Below are positions 6,983 to 14,687 of a stretch of 25,373 nucleotides of DNA, in pieces. Position 1 is the stretch's first letter, and every line of letters begins with the position of its first letter. The stretch comes from Burkholderiaceae bacterium (GTDB lineage: Bacteria; Pseudomonadota; Gammaproteobacteria; Burkholderiales; Burkholderiaceae_C), in assembly GCA_017853735.1 (NCBI GenBank), contig JAFMJA010000005.1, forward strand, positions 1 to 25,373, in the 5' to 3' direction. The notes below the pieces were generated by a model. It was not told where the DNA came from, made no database searches, and worked only from the letters and a program-made list of their open reading frames with translations. Both the position numbers and the translations under genes were made by a program.

Positions 6983-8595
6983 GAGAGTGATGATTTCTCA
7001 TCCGTCAGGGCTGTGAACGAGGGTAGTTTCACGGAAGGGTCGCGAGGATGGTCTGGTGCCTTGGCAGGAACGAAGGGAAGCCGTTTTTTCGCCTTGGTCG
7101 CCGTGGTGTTGGGATCTACAGCACCCCGAACGTAGCGTCGGGACGAGTCCTCAGGAGGCTGATAGTCCCACGCCGTCCAACGACCTTGAAGCAGTGACTC
7201 CTGGGCAAACAGGCGTCGACGTTGCGATTGCAGGATACGCTGTTCCAGTTCATCATAGTCCCAGCGATGAAGCAATTCATGATGCAATGAGGATTGTGTT
7301 TCCGAATGTTCAACGCGACCGGCAAGGTTGACCAGTTCGTCAGGATCGGTATTCAAATCGAACAGCATGGGCGGATCATTACGGCAATAAACGTACTTGA
7401 ATCCGTCTTTTCTCAAGATACAAGCGGGAGAGTACACGCCCTCACCGAGAAACTCCATCATCACATCATCACCCCGAGCGTCCTCGGTGGCATGCAACAT
7501 ATTGGCCAGGCTAAGCCCGTCTATGGGGTCAACAGGTGTGATGGGATTTCCTTCAGAAACCAGATCATTGAAGGTTGGAAGTAGGTCTATCAGCGAAACA
7601 CCTCGCTCTTCGGTATGACCTTTTTGAATTCCGGGTCCGGCAACGATCATGGGTACTCTGACCGACCATTCAAAAGGCTGAAACTTGAACCAAGATCCAC
7701 GTTCGCCCAGCATCTCCCCATGATCGGAAATGACAAATACAAATGTGTTTTCAGTAGCTTGAATCCGATCAATGACATCCAGCAGTCTGCCGACCTGGCT
7801 GTCAAAGTAGGAGGTCATAGCAAAATATGCATGCCGAGCAACCCGTACTTGTTCCTCCGAGATGTCGTGTTCATCCGCCCGGATGGTGTAGGCATAGCGC
7901 TGTGACCAGGCATCCCGTTGCGCGATCGGTATGAAGGGAACTTTTGGCATCCGAATGCGCTGGTGATCGTAGAGGTCCCAGTACTTTTTCGTCGTTACAA
8001 AGGGGTTGTGTGGATGGGTGAAAGAGGCCCACATCAGAAAGGGGCGTCCATCGTCTTCTCTGGCTTGGTCATATAACCACTGTTCAGCGCGGTAAGCGAC
8101 CTCTTCGTCGTAATCGATTTGAAGATTTCTTTCGCACAAACCCGCCTCCACGATCGATCGCAGGCTCATACGAGAAGGTGAGTAAGGTTGATGCTTCTGC
8201 GACCAGTCTGCAGTCCATCCGAAATCGGAAGGGTAAATGTCGGTGGTGACACGCTCTTCAAAGCCGTGCAACTGTTCGGCGCCAGCGAAATGCATCTTGC
8301 CAGACAGGCAAGTCCGGTACCCTGCATGACGTAGGTAATGCGCCAGTGTGAGCGAAGAGGAGGGAAAGTCAGCTGCATTGTCATAGCAGCCAACTTTTGA
8401 GGAGAGTTGGCCAGTGAGCATGGCCGCCCTAGATGGAGCGCATACGGGGTTATTGCAGTATGCATTCAAAAATGTCACACCCCGTTCGGCAAGTCGGTTC
8501 AGATGGGGCGTGACCAGGTCAGGGCCACCATACATCGGCAAAACATTAGCGGTTAATTGATCGGCTTGAATAACCAGAATATTGGGACGCTGCAT
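6979..8595 (-). CDS. betC: Choline-sulfatase-type sulfatase
   Basis: Type I sulfatase of 538 residues closely resembling choline-sulfatase. The active-site motif is canonical C-A-P-S-R with C52 as the formylglycine precursor. Metal ligands include D12 and D291/H292 (ISDHGEMLGERG). K100 and H102 lie in SGKMHFAGAEQLHGFEERV, and the block TTDIYPSDFGWTADW supplies tryptophans of the kind that form the choline pocket in BetC. The C terminus has the RRRLFAQESLLQGRWTAWDYQP segment characteristic of the choline-sulfatase C-terminal domain. I chose the ATG at 8595 because the longer frame adds an unconserved stretch that runs back into the Bug gene. No signal peptide, so cytoplasmic. The expected reaction is choline-O-sulfate to choline plus sulfate, but no betA/betB genes are nearby, so a different small sulfate ester is possible. 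Confidence 0.85.
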   Translation of the reverse strand: MQRPNILVIQADQLTANVLPMYGGPDLVTPHLNRLAERGVTFLNAYCNNPVCAPSRAAMLTGQLSSKVGCYDNAADFPSSSLTLAHYLRHAGYRTCLSGKMHFAGAEQLHGFEERVTTDIYPSDFGWTADWSQKHQPYSPSRMSLRSIVEAGLCERNLQIDYDEEVAYRAEQWLYDQAREDDGRPFLMWASFTHPHNPFVTTKKYWDLYDHQRIRMPKVPFIPIAQRDAWSQRYAYTIRADEHDISEEQVRVARHAYFAMTSYFDSQVGRLLDVIDRIQATENTFVFVISDHGEMLGERGSWFKFQPFEWSVRVPMIVAGPGIQKGHTEERGVSLIDLLPTFNDLVSEGNPITPVDPIDGLSLANMLHATEDARGDDVMMEFLGEGVYSPACILRKDGFKYVYCRNDPPMLFDLNTDPDELVNLAGRVEHSETQSSLHHELLHRWDYDELEQRILQSQRRRLFAQESLLQGRWTAWDYQPPEDSSRRYVRGAVDPNTTATKAKKRLPFVPAKAPDHPRDPSVKLPSFTALTDEKSSLS

Positions 8596-8621
8596 AGATG
8601 AGTTTTGATTTTTATGCAAGG

Positions 8622-9596
8622 TTATTGCAGCTTGATACCAGCCGATTGAACAAAGTTGAGCCAATATTTGTATTCGGCTCTGGCAAAGGTTGCGAATTCT
8701 TCGACGCTAGAGCCAACTGGTAAGTCGCCCTGTCCTTCAAGCTTGTGCCTGACTTCTGCAGAGGCCAAGGCCTTTCGTGCGGATGCGTTGATACGTTCAA
8801 CAATGGACATCGGCGTGTTCTTGGGCGCCCAAAGACCAAACCAAGTGGTTACATCGACACCGGCTACACCAGCCTCGTTCAAAGTGGGAACCATTGGTAG
8901 ATTGGTGAGCCGCTGTTTTCCAGTGACAGCCAAGCTTTGCAGCTTTCCCGACTGGATTAACGCCATCACCAACTGCGGATTAGCCAGAATGTAATCAACC
9001 TCACTGGCCAGAAGGGCGGTAGTGGCTTGTGGGCCACCTTTATAGGGAATATGAATGACGTTGATCCCGGCAGCCATACTGAATACTTCGCCAGCAATAT
9101 GCAGCGCTGTACCGTTTCCTGTGGAAGCGAAGTTCACCTTGCCAGGTCTAGACTTTGCATGTGCGATAAGTTCGTTGACATTGGCTACCGAGAACTTTGG
9201 AGACACAGTCAAGACGAGCGGGCTACTTGTTAATTGAGTGATTGGCACAAAATCGCCAACAGGATCGTATGCTAGTTTTGGATATATGCCGGCAGCAATC
9301 GCGTGGGTTGCGACTGATCCGAGCAGTATGGTGTGTCCATCGGGCATTGCACGTGCCACCAGGGCGCTACCAACGGTTCCACCAGCACCTGCTTTGTTGT
9401 CAACTATCACGGCTTGACCCAGGTCAACACGCATCTGTTCAGCAATCGCGCGAGCGACTGTATCAAGGGCACCACCCGCAGGAAATGGGACCACAATGGT
9501 CACAGGTTTTGAGGGAAAGTTCTGAGCCATTGAGCAAAAGCCCAATAAGGAAAGAATCAGTGTTAAAGCGATACGTGCTGAAAAAAGTAAGCGCAT
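8622..9596 (-). CDS. Bug/TctC-family periplasmic solute-binding protein
   Basis: Periplasmic Bug-family receptor of 324 residues. A signal peptide ends near FCSMAQN, followed by the family blocks VTIVVPFPAGGALDTVAR, VIVDNKAGAGGTVGS, HIPYKGG and VPTLNEAGV. The start is the ATG at 9596, preceded by AAGGTGG with a 5-base spacer. The frame extends three codons further to a GTG that overlaps this ribosome binding site, so I reject that one. It lies 17 bases after hpsN and 26 bases before the betC start, inside the leftward operon, and presumably captures a substrate of this operon. No matching TctA/TctB permease is present in the window. Confidence 0.9.
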   Translation of the reverse strand: MRLLFSARIALTLILSLLGFCSMAQNFPSKPVTIVVPFPAGGALDTVARAIAEQMRVDLGQAVIVDNKAGAGGTVGSALVARAMPDGHTILLGSVATHAIAAGIYPKLAYDPVGDFVPITQLTSSPLVLTVSPKFSVANVNELIAHAKSRPGKVNFASTGNGTALHIAGEVFSMAAGINVIHIPYKGGPQATTALLASEVDYILANPQLVMALIQSGKLQSLAVTGKQRLTNLPMVPTLNEAGVAGVDVTTWFGLWAPKNTPMSIVERINASARKALASAEVRHKLEGQGDLPVGSSVEEFATFARAEYKYWLNFVQSAGIKLQ

Positions 9597-9601
9597 GACA
9601 A

Positions 9602-9608
9602 CCACCTT
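9602..9608 (-). promoter_or_regulatory. Ribosome binding site deciding the start of the second Bug gene
   Basis: AAGGTGG on the minus strand, 5 bases upstream of the ATG at 9596. It rules out the GTG at 9605, which lies inside it. Confidence 0.65.
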
Positions 9609-9613
9609 AATAA

Positions 9614-10927
9614 TTAAACCGAAACAGGCTGCCCTTTTAAAAAGTCTTGCCCAGGAAAATACTTGGCCAGTCGGTCATCCGCTGTGCGTGCATGCGCCTC
9701 CATCCCTTCGAGGCGAGAAATTCGTGCTGTAACCTCACCGATATCGCGTGCAGCCTCACGGGTCATGCGCTGCCAAGTGAGAGTTTTCATAAACTTGTGC
9801 ACTGATAGACCGCCTGAATATTTGGCTGCCCCTTTGGTGGGTAACACATGATTGGGGCCACTGGCCTTATCCCCATAGGCCACGGTTGTTTCCTCGCCAA
9901 GAAAAAGAGAACCATAACAGGTCAGGTTAGCCAGCCACCAATCAAGATCCCTGGCGTGGACCTCCAGATGCTCGCTGGCGTAGTGGTCTGAAATGGCCGC
10001 CATCTCTTCCCGTGTATCGCATACGATGACTTCGCCATAGTCGCGCCATGCAGATCCAGCCGCATCGCGGGCAGTTGGTGGAAGAGCATCAATTAGCTCT
10101 GGCACGCGCTTCATCACTTCCTTGGCAAGGGCTGGTGAAGTGGTGAAAAGCCAGGCAGGTGACTCATGACCATGTTCGGCCTGACCGACCAGGTCGCTCG
10201 CAACAATTGCCGCATCAGCAGAATCGTCGGCGATCACTGCGACTTCAGACGGGCCGGCAAAGACATCAATGCCCACTTTTCCATAAAGGGCACGCTTGGC
10301 TTCTGCAACGTATTTGTTGCCGGGTCCGACAATCACGTCAGCTGGCTTGCCTGTAAAAAGACCGTAGGCCATAGCTGCAATGGCCTGTACGCCACCCAGG
10401 GTCATGATGACATCCGCTCCAGCTTTGTCAAAGGCATACAACAAATAGGGATGCATGGGGCCACCCCTGAAAGGACCCGAGCAAGCCACTACGGTGCTGA
10501 CGCCAGCCGCCTTGGCAGTAGCTACCCCCATATAAGCTGAGGCAATATGGGCGTATCGCCCCGCAGGCGCATAGCAGCCAGCCACGTTGACCGGCACAAC
10601 CCGTTGCCCAGCAATAACGCCAGGGTGTAGTTCGGTAGAAAATTCTTTTAGTGAATTGCGCTGCGCAATTGCAAAGTTGCTGACCTGCTTGATCGCGAAG
10701 TCAATATCTTTCTTGACGGTGTCCGGCACCTCCGCTGAACGCCGATCAATTTCAGCACGTGATAGCACAACTTCATTGTCCCAGCCGTCAAGTTGTTTGG
10801 CGTATGCCAATACGGCTTTCTCGCCATCTGCATTGATCGCTTCCAGCATTTCACCAACAACTTTTTGGGCGGATGCGGTTTCAGTCTCTGGTGTTTTGCT
10901 TGCTTTTTTAAGAAAAGTTGTTGTCAT
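9614..10927 (-). CDS. hpsN: Sulfopropanediol 3-dehydrogenase-like enzyme (histidinol dehydrogenase family)
   Basis: NAD+- and zinc-dependent dehydrogenase of 437 residues. In HpsN the reaction is a four-electron oxidation of (R)-2,3-dihydroxypropane-1-sulfonate, through sulfolactaldehyde, to (R)-sulfolactate. The histidinol dehydrogenase fold and active site are complete: zinc ligands Q249 and H252 (GQAEHGH), D353 (YGDKASGPNH) and H412 (EAHA), and the catalytic pair E319/H320 (SEHLE). I favour HpsN over HisD because no other histidine-biosynthesis gene is present and the window also encodes a sulfonate-type ABC transporter, SuyAB, SlcC and ComC, which is the expected pathway neighbourhood. 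GGAG precedes the ATG at 10927. A stable hairpin separates it from the binding-protein gene upstream. Oxidation of another 3-carbon alcohol by this subfamily cannot be excluded. Confidence 0.85.
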   Translation of the reverse strand: MTTTFLKKASKTPETETASAQKVVGEMLEAINADGEKAVLAYAKQLDGWDNEVVLSRAEIDRRSAEVPDTVKKDIDFAIKQVSNFAIAQRNSLKEFSTELHPGVIAGQRVVPVNVAGCYAPAGRYAHIASAYMGVATAKAAGVSTVVACSGPFRGGPMHPYLLYAFDKAGADVIMTLGGVQAIAAMAYGLFTGKPADVIVGPGNKYVAEAKRALYGKVGIDVFAGPSEVAVIADDSADAAIVASDLVGQAEHGHESPAWLFTTSPALAKEVMKRVPELIDALPPTARDAAGSAWRDYGEVIVCDTREEMAAISDHYASEHLEVHARDLDWWLANLTCYGSLFLGEETTVAYGDKASGPNHVLPTKGAAKYSGGLSVHKFMKTLTWQRMTREAARDIGEVTARISRLEGMEAHARTADDRLAKYFPGQDFLKGQPVSV

Positions 10928-10957
10928 CGAAAGCTCCGGGATTCAATTGGAAACAGA

Positions 10958-10993
10958 ACCAAGAGACGATGAAAATCGTCAACGTCTCTTGGT
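10958..10993 (-). repeat. Intercistronic inverted repeat (RNA hairpin) between the ABC binding-protein gene and hpsN
   Basis: Perfect 11-bp inverted repeat: ACCAAGAGACG at 10958-10968 and CGTCTCTTGGT at 10983-10993, with a 14-base loop. A competing inner stem, GACGAT/ATCGTC with a GAAA tetraloop, lies at 10965-10980. In the leftward transcript it is followed by only a weakly U-rich stretch (TCTGTTT). It therefore looks like an mRNA-stabilising or partial-termination element that would raise binding-protein levels over downstream enzymes, rather than a full terminator. Confidence 0.6.
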
Positions 10994-11005
10994 GTTCCTG
11001 GTCAA

Positions 11006-12076
11006 TCAGTTGGTTTTGGCTGCGAATTCTCGTAGCTTGGCGTCGGCAGCAACTCGCTTCATGAATGCGTCATTGATGTAGTCAGAGGATTTCGGTGTGG
11101 CCTGCACAGCACCAGTTCCGCGCATGAATTCACCGATAGCGCCAAACCATCCATCAACCACTGAAGATCCTTTTGCGCGATCCATGTTTTGCAGTTGTTG
11201 TGTCAGATTGAAGGTTGGCCGGGTATCGAATTCTTTTTTCATCGATGCTTCGCTGATCGTTACCCCACCTTGCTCGTAGAATTTCTTCATCATGGCAATG
11301 GCTTCTGCTTTGTTGGCATTGGCCCATGACCAGCCGCGCAAATAAATGGCCAAAAACTTGGCAACGTTCTCAGGGTTTTGCTGGGCATAGTCGCCACGAA
11401 CTATCAAGGCGCCAGGAACGATGGCTCCCCCCTCTTTGCCTGAGCAAAGTACACGACCGCCAGCCTTTTCTTCCAGGGTGTAGATGTTTGGCGCCCACAA
11501 GCCACCCAAGTCAGCATTACCGGATGACATGGCAGAAATGATTTCCGCCTGGCCCATGTTTTTGATTGTCACATCGGTTTTGCCAATGCCCCATTTTTTC
11601 AGGCAGGATTGGACTGCGTAGTCTCCAGTCGAATTGGATGTCAGCACAATGGTCTGACCCTTGATGGAGGCGGGGTCTTTCATGAACTTATCGGCTGTTG
11701 CCTTGCTGGCAAGCAGAGCATTACCCGCGGATTCATCATTCGTCACGCCAATGGTCTGGATTCCAAAACGCACATGGCCCAATACGGCGGGTACCGACCC
11801 TGTACCACCGACATCCCAGGACTTTGATGCAGAGGCGGCAATCTGCGGAACACCTGCAGGAAAAGTGCTGAACACTGGCTTGAGACCCAGTTCTGCCCAC
11901 CAGTTCTTTTCAGTGGCGACATAAAACGGCAAGGCCCAGTAAAGGGCAGGTTGATAGCTGACCTTGATTTCGACCAATGGGGCTTGAGCCTGAATGGCTC
12001 CATGTGCACCCAATGAAAATATCAATGCAGCCAGGGTGCGACGCTTGGACATCCGAAAGATTGAGGTTGCCTTCAT
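11006..12076 (-). CDS. ABC transporter substrate-binding protein, sulfonate/taurine/nitrate (SsuA/TauA/NMT1) type
   Basis: Periplasmic binding protein of 356 residues with an N-terminal signal peptide ending near HGAIQAQA. The SsuA/NMT1-like fold is indicated by VSYQPALYWALPFYVATEKNWW at the start of the mature part, SWDVGGTGSVPAVLG and GQTIVLTSNSTGDYAVQSCLKKWG. AGGAG lies upstream of the ATG at 12076. It is encoded 36 bases after the ATPase gene and completes a full importer with the two permeases. The family carries alkanesulfonates, taurine, sulfate esters, nitrate and pyrimidine precursors. The operon makes DHPS or a related sulfonate the leading candidate, by inference only. Confidence 0.88.
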   Translation of the reverse strand: MKATSIFRMSKRRTLAALIFSLGAHGAIQAQAPLVEIKVSYQPALYWALPFYVATEKNWWAELGLKPVFSTFPAGVPQIAASASKSWDVGGTGSVPAVLGHVRFGIQTIGVTNDESAGNALLASKATADKFMKDPASIKGQTIVLTSNSTGDYAVQSCLKKWGIGKTDVTIKNMGQAEIISAMSSGNADLGGLWAPNIYTLEEKAGGRVLCSGKEGGAIVPGALIVRGDYAQQNPENVAKFLAIYLRGWSWANANKAEAIAMMKKFYEQGGVTISEASMKKEFDTRPTFNLTQQLQNMDRAKGSSVVDGWFGAIGEFMRGTGAVQATPKSSDYINDAFMKRVAADAKLREFAAKTN

Positions 12077-12112
12077 ATCAAGTCTCCTAAGTGGTTAAGC
12101 AGGGGTTGATGA

Positions 12113-12910
12113 TCAATGCGCTTCGGCCCCCTGTTCCTCGCGCAAAAGTTTCCAGATATGGGTTCGTAAGTGCACAAAAGAGGACTGGTCCATCACGTCT
12201 TCAATCTGTGCGAGGCTGTTCCAGGACTCTTTGTCACGTATTTGCTTGATATCGATAATCTCTCTGATTTTTCCTGGCCTTCGCGACATGACGACCACAC
12301 GGTCTGCCAAGTACACCGCCTCATCGACCGCATGGGTGATGAACAGCACTGTTCGCGGGTGGCTGCGAGCCAACCGTACCAGTTCTTCTTGCATGACGAC
12401 TCGGGTTTGGGCATCGAGTGCGCCGAAGGGTTCATCCATGAGCAGTACCTTGGGGTCCAGGACATAGGCTCGTGCGATGGCAACACGCTGTTGCATACCA
12501 CCGGACAGCTGATGAGGGTATGCGCCTTCGTAGCCTTCTAGCCCCATCAAGCTGATGTATTGCTCAATTCTTTTGTTGCGTTCGTTGACTGGGACCTTTA
12601 ATGAGATCAATCCAAATTCAATGTTTTCCCAGACTGTTTTCCAGGGGAACAGTGCAAATTGCTGGAAAACAACTGCACGGTCAGTGCCGGGGCCACGAAC
12701 TTCTTGGCCGTCCACCAGGACCTGTCCACTGCTGGGCTTTTCCAGGCCCGCAGCCATACGCAGACAGGTTGTTTTGCCGCAGCCAGATGGACCAACAATG
12801 GCCACGAATTCCTGATCCTGAACTTGAAGATTGACGTCTTGCAGCGCGACGATATTCTGTTCGCTTTGACGAAAAATTCTTGTGACGTTTCTGAATTCAA
12901 TCGTTGCCAC
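12113..12910 (-). CDS. ABC transporter ATP-binding protein (SsuB/TauB type)
   Basis: Cytoplasmic ATPase of a sulfonate/nitrate/taurine-type importer, 265 residues. Walker A is GPSGCGKTT (40-48), the Q-loop is in VFQQFALFPW (81-90), the signature is LSGGMQQR (135-142), Walker B is VLLMDEPFGALD (155-166), and the switch histidine is in FITHAVDEA. The QFALFPWKTVWENIEFGL stretch is typical of the SsuB/TauB group. The start codon is GTG at 12910. The gene follows the second permease by 30 bases and precedes the binding-protein gene by 36. The C-terminal 40 residues are family-variable and show no extra domain. Confidence 0.93.
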   Translation of the reverse strand: MATIEFRNVTRIFRQSEQNIVALQDVNLQVQDQEFVAIVGPSGCGKTTCLRMAAGLEKPSSGQVLVDGQEVRGPGTDRAVVFQQFALFPWKTVWENIEFGLISLKVPVNERNKRIEQYISLMGLEGYEGAYPHQLSGGMQQRVAIARAYVLDPKVLLMDEPFGALDAQTRVVMQEELVRLARSHPRTVLFITHAVDEAVYLADRVVVMSRRPGKIREIIDIKQIRDKESWNSLAQIEDVMDQSSFVHLRTHIWKLLREEQGAEAH

Positions 12911-12940
12911 TTGGTTTCTTTCTGTGAGCGTTGTACTGAA

Positions 12941-13726
12941 TTAAAGGCCGCGTCTGGCTTCGACAACCTGTTGTAGGCGTCGAATCAGGATGTCCAGAAT
13001 CAGACCGATCATGCCAATGGCAATCATTCCACTCATGACGGTTGCGGTCGAAATGCTGGCTTGGCCACGCACCATGAGATACCCAACCCCGCTGGACGCA
13101 ACTATCAACTCGGCTCCTACCAAGGACTGCCATCCAAGCCCGGCTGAAATGCGCAAGCCGGAAACTATGGAAGGAAGGGCAGCTGGCAACAAGACTTGCG
13201 AGATGTTTCGCCAGTGACTTGCGCCTAATGTGCTGGCAGCCTCCAAATACCTTTTGTCCACAAACTTGGCGCCTCGGTAAGTGTTGATGAGCACAGGCGG
13301 AAAGGCACCCATGAAGATGATGAGGACAGGTCCCCCGATCCCTGTGCCAAACCATAAGGCCGCGAATGGAATCCAGGCGATCGGTGCGACGAACCGGATC
13401 GTCTCAAAAAGAGGCGTGATCAGTCGATCGATGGGCTGAAACCACGCCATCAGCAGGCCAAGCGGCAGGCCCACCAATACCGCAAAGCCAAAGCCAAGAA
13501 AGAAGCGCCTCATGCTGGCCAATACATGCTCGTGTAAAACTGCGCCCGCAAAGGGCTCTGACCAGAGAGTTACAAAGCGATCCAGAACGGCCCATGGCGT
13601 TGGAAGAAACTGAGGAGAAGTGAGGCCAGCCAGGGCTGCGGCCGTCCATAGACCCACAAAGCATATAGCCCCGAGACTGGTAAGTTGCCAGAACCGCTGT
13701 GGGCTAAGTTTTTCCTGAAGGATCAC
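12941..13726 (-). CDS. ABC transporter permease (SsuC/TauC type), second of a pair
   Basis: Integral membrane permease with about six helices. It carries the cytoplasmic EAA loop (LEAASTLGASHWRNISQVLLPAALP) that contacts the ATPase. The frame opens with TTG at 13738, but GGAGG at 13732-13736 sits 5 bases before a GTG at 13726 that overlaps the stop of the preceding permease gene (GTGA). I therefore choose the GTG, giving 261 residues. Together with the permease at 13723-14520 it would form a heterodimeric channel. Most SsuC/TauC systems use one permease gene twice, so a two-permease version is somewhat unusual. Confidence 0.88.
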   Translation of the reverse strand: MILQEKLSPQRFWQLTSLGAICFVGLWTAAALAGLTSPQFLPTPWAVLDRFVTLWSEPFAGAVLHEHVLASMRRFFLGFGFAVLVGLPLGLLMAWFQPIDRLITPLFETIRFVAPIAWIPFAALWFGTGIGGPVLIIFMGAFPPVLINTYRGAKFVDKRYLEAASTLGASHWRNISQVLLPAALPSIVSGLRISAGLGWQSLVGAELIVASSGVGYLMVRGQASISTATVMSGMIAIGMIGLILDILIRRLQQVVEARRGL

Positions 13727-14520
13727 GCCATCCTCCAAGGCATGGTCCGAACTTCAATGGCGCCCAGAACCAGCGTCATCAGCCATCCAGCGAGGGCAAC
13801 GCTCAACATGCCCACAAGAATCATGGCCGGGAAAATGTCTTGCGCACCTTGATTGAGAATCTGCCCAAGCCCAGCGATGGCACCTACCAGCTCGGCTGCA
13901 ACCAGCGTTGTCCATGAGGCTTGGAGAGAAAGCCGTAGCCCGGTAAAAATGCTGGGTAAAGCACCAGGAATCAGGACCTCTCGCCACATCCGCCAACCGG
14001 ACACATTCAGCATGGCTGCCGCTTCGAATATTGGGCGTTCGATCTGACGGACTCCGCTGAAGCTATTGATCACCGAGGGCACAAACGCTGCAACGAATAT
14101 CACCAGCAGCTTTGCGGAATCGCCCAGCCCAAGCCAGACAATGGCCAGGGGAATCCAAGCCAGCGGCGGAATTGGCCGCAAAAAGAGAAAAACTGGATTT
14201 GCGATGGCCTCAACTTTGCGGCTAGCACCCATGGCCAGTCCCAATAGCACCCCAATACTGGACGAAATTGCAAATCCCATGAAGACCAGCCTAATGCTGC
14301 GCCATGCATGTTCGTGCCAAAGCGCATTGGCATAACCGCTCCATAACATCTGCTGCCATGCAGCCCAGGTCTCATGAGGTGCAGGAAACCTCATGGACGA
14401 TACCCAACCGGTTCCACTGGTGAGGGCCCACCAGCAAAAAACCAGCCCGAACGCAGCCATGGCGGCATGAAGCAGCCTTTTTGCGACCAGCCAGCCTGGA
14501 TTGGTGCTTGTCGTGGTCAT
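13723..14520 (-). CDS. ABC transporter permease (SsuC/TauC type), first of a pair
   Basis: Integral membrane permease of 265 residues, with helices from about residues 18-36, 74-98, 110-130 and onward. The EAA loop starts near residue 166 (FEAAAMLNVSGWRMWREVLIPGALP). It is the first gene of the leftward operon. Its ATG at 14520 is about 39 bases downstream of the predicted transcription start and of the LacI-type operator. It is clearly homologous to, but diverged from, the following permease, pointing to an old duplication and a heterodimeric transporter. Confidence 0.9.
   Translation of the reverse strand: MTTTSTNPGWLVAKRLLHAAMAAFGLVFCWWALTSGTGWVSSMRFPAPHETWAAWQQMLWSGYANALWHEHAWRSIRLVFMGFAISSSIGVLLGLAMGASRKVEAIANPVFLFLRPIPPLAWIPLAIVWLGLGDSAKLLVIFVAAFVPSVINSFSGVRQIERPIFEAAAMLNVSGWRMWREVLIPGALPSIFTGLRLSLQASWTTLVAAELVGAIAGLGQILNQGAQDIFPAMILVGMLSVALAGWLMTLVLGAIEVRTMPWRMA
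13732..13736 (-). promoter_or_regulatory. Ribosome binding site deciding the start of the second permease
   Basis: GGAGG on the minus strand, 5 bases before the GTG at 13726. It lies inside the last codons of the preceding permease gene, which is the arrangement expected for translational coupling. Confidence 0.65.
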
Positions 14521-14552
14521 CTCGGACTCGGCGGTATGTGGCGTCAGGTGGT

Positions 14553-14566
14553 TGTAAGCGCTTTCA
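14553..14566. promoter_or_regulatory. Predicted LacI-family operator over the start of the leftward operon
   Basis: TGTAAGCGCTTTCA has the near-palindromic TGTAA-n-CG-n-TTnCA form used by many LacI-family regulators. It overlaps the last base of the -10 box and covers the expected transcription start of the leftward operon, the right place for a repressor encoded by the divergent gene at 14688. Prediction from sequence only. Confidence 0.65.
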
Positions 14567-14594
14567 TTATTTAGCCCTAAAATCCGGTTGTCAA
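14566..14594 (-). promoter_or_regulatory. Predicted sigma-70 promoter of the leftward operon
   Basis: On the minus strand TTGACA (14594-14589) and AATAAT (14571-14566) are separated by 17 bases, a near-consensus sigma-70 promoter. Its position between the divergent genes and its overlap with the LacI-type operator suggest that it drives the whole leftward gene series. Confidence 0.65.
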
Positions 14595-14662
14595 ATTATT
14601 TTCTGTAATTTTCCCTGGTGTTTACCCTAGTAGACCCTATAGAAACGTTCACCTAAATTATT

Positions 14663-14676
14663 TGCAAGCGCATACA
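14663..14676. promoter_or_regulatory. Second predicted LacI-family operator, upstream of the LacI gene
   Basis: TGCAAGCGCATACA shares the AAGCGC core and outer TG/CA ends with the operator at 14553-14566. It ends 11 bases before the LacI-family start codon, which suggests autoregulation. The two operator centres are 110 bases apart, close enough for looping by a tetrameric or paired-dimer regulator. Confidence 0.55.
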
Positions 14677-14687
14677 TTGATTAGCCC

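Noticed and set aside
9614..10927. Histidine-biosynthesis histidinol dehydrogenase (HisD)
   Set aside because: The fold and zinc residues are shared, but no his gene is nearby and the whole neighbourhood is sulfonate uptake and sulfolactate breakdown. HpsN is the better reading.
10587..11081. 164-codon plus-strand open frame across the hpsN start
   Set aside because: It is antisense to hpsN and the binding-protein gene, with a low-complexity serine-rich translation typical of a shadow frame.
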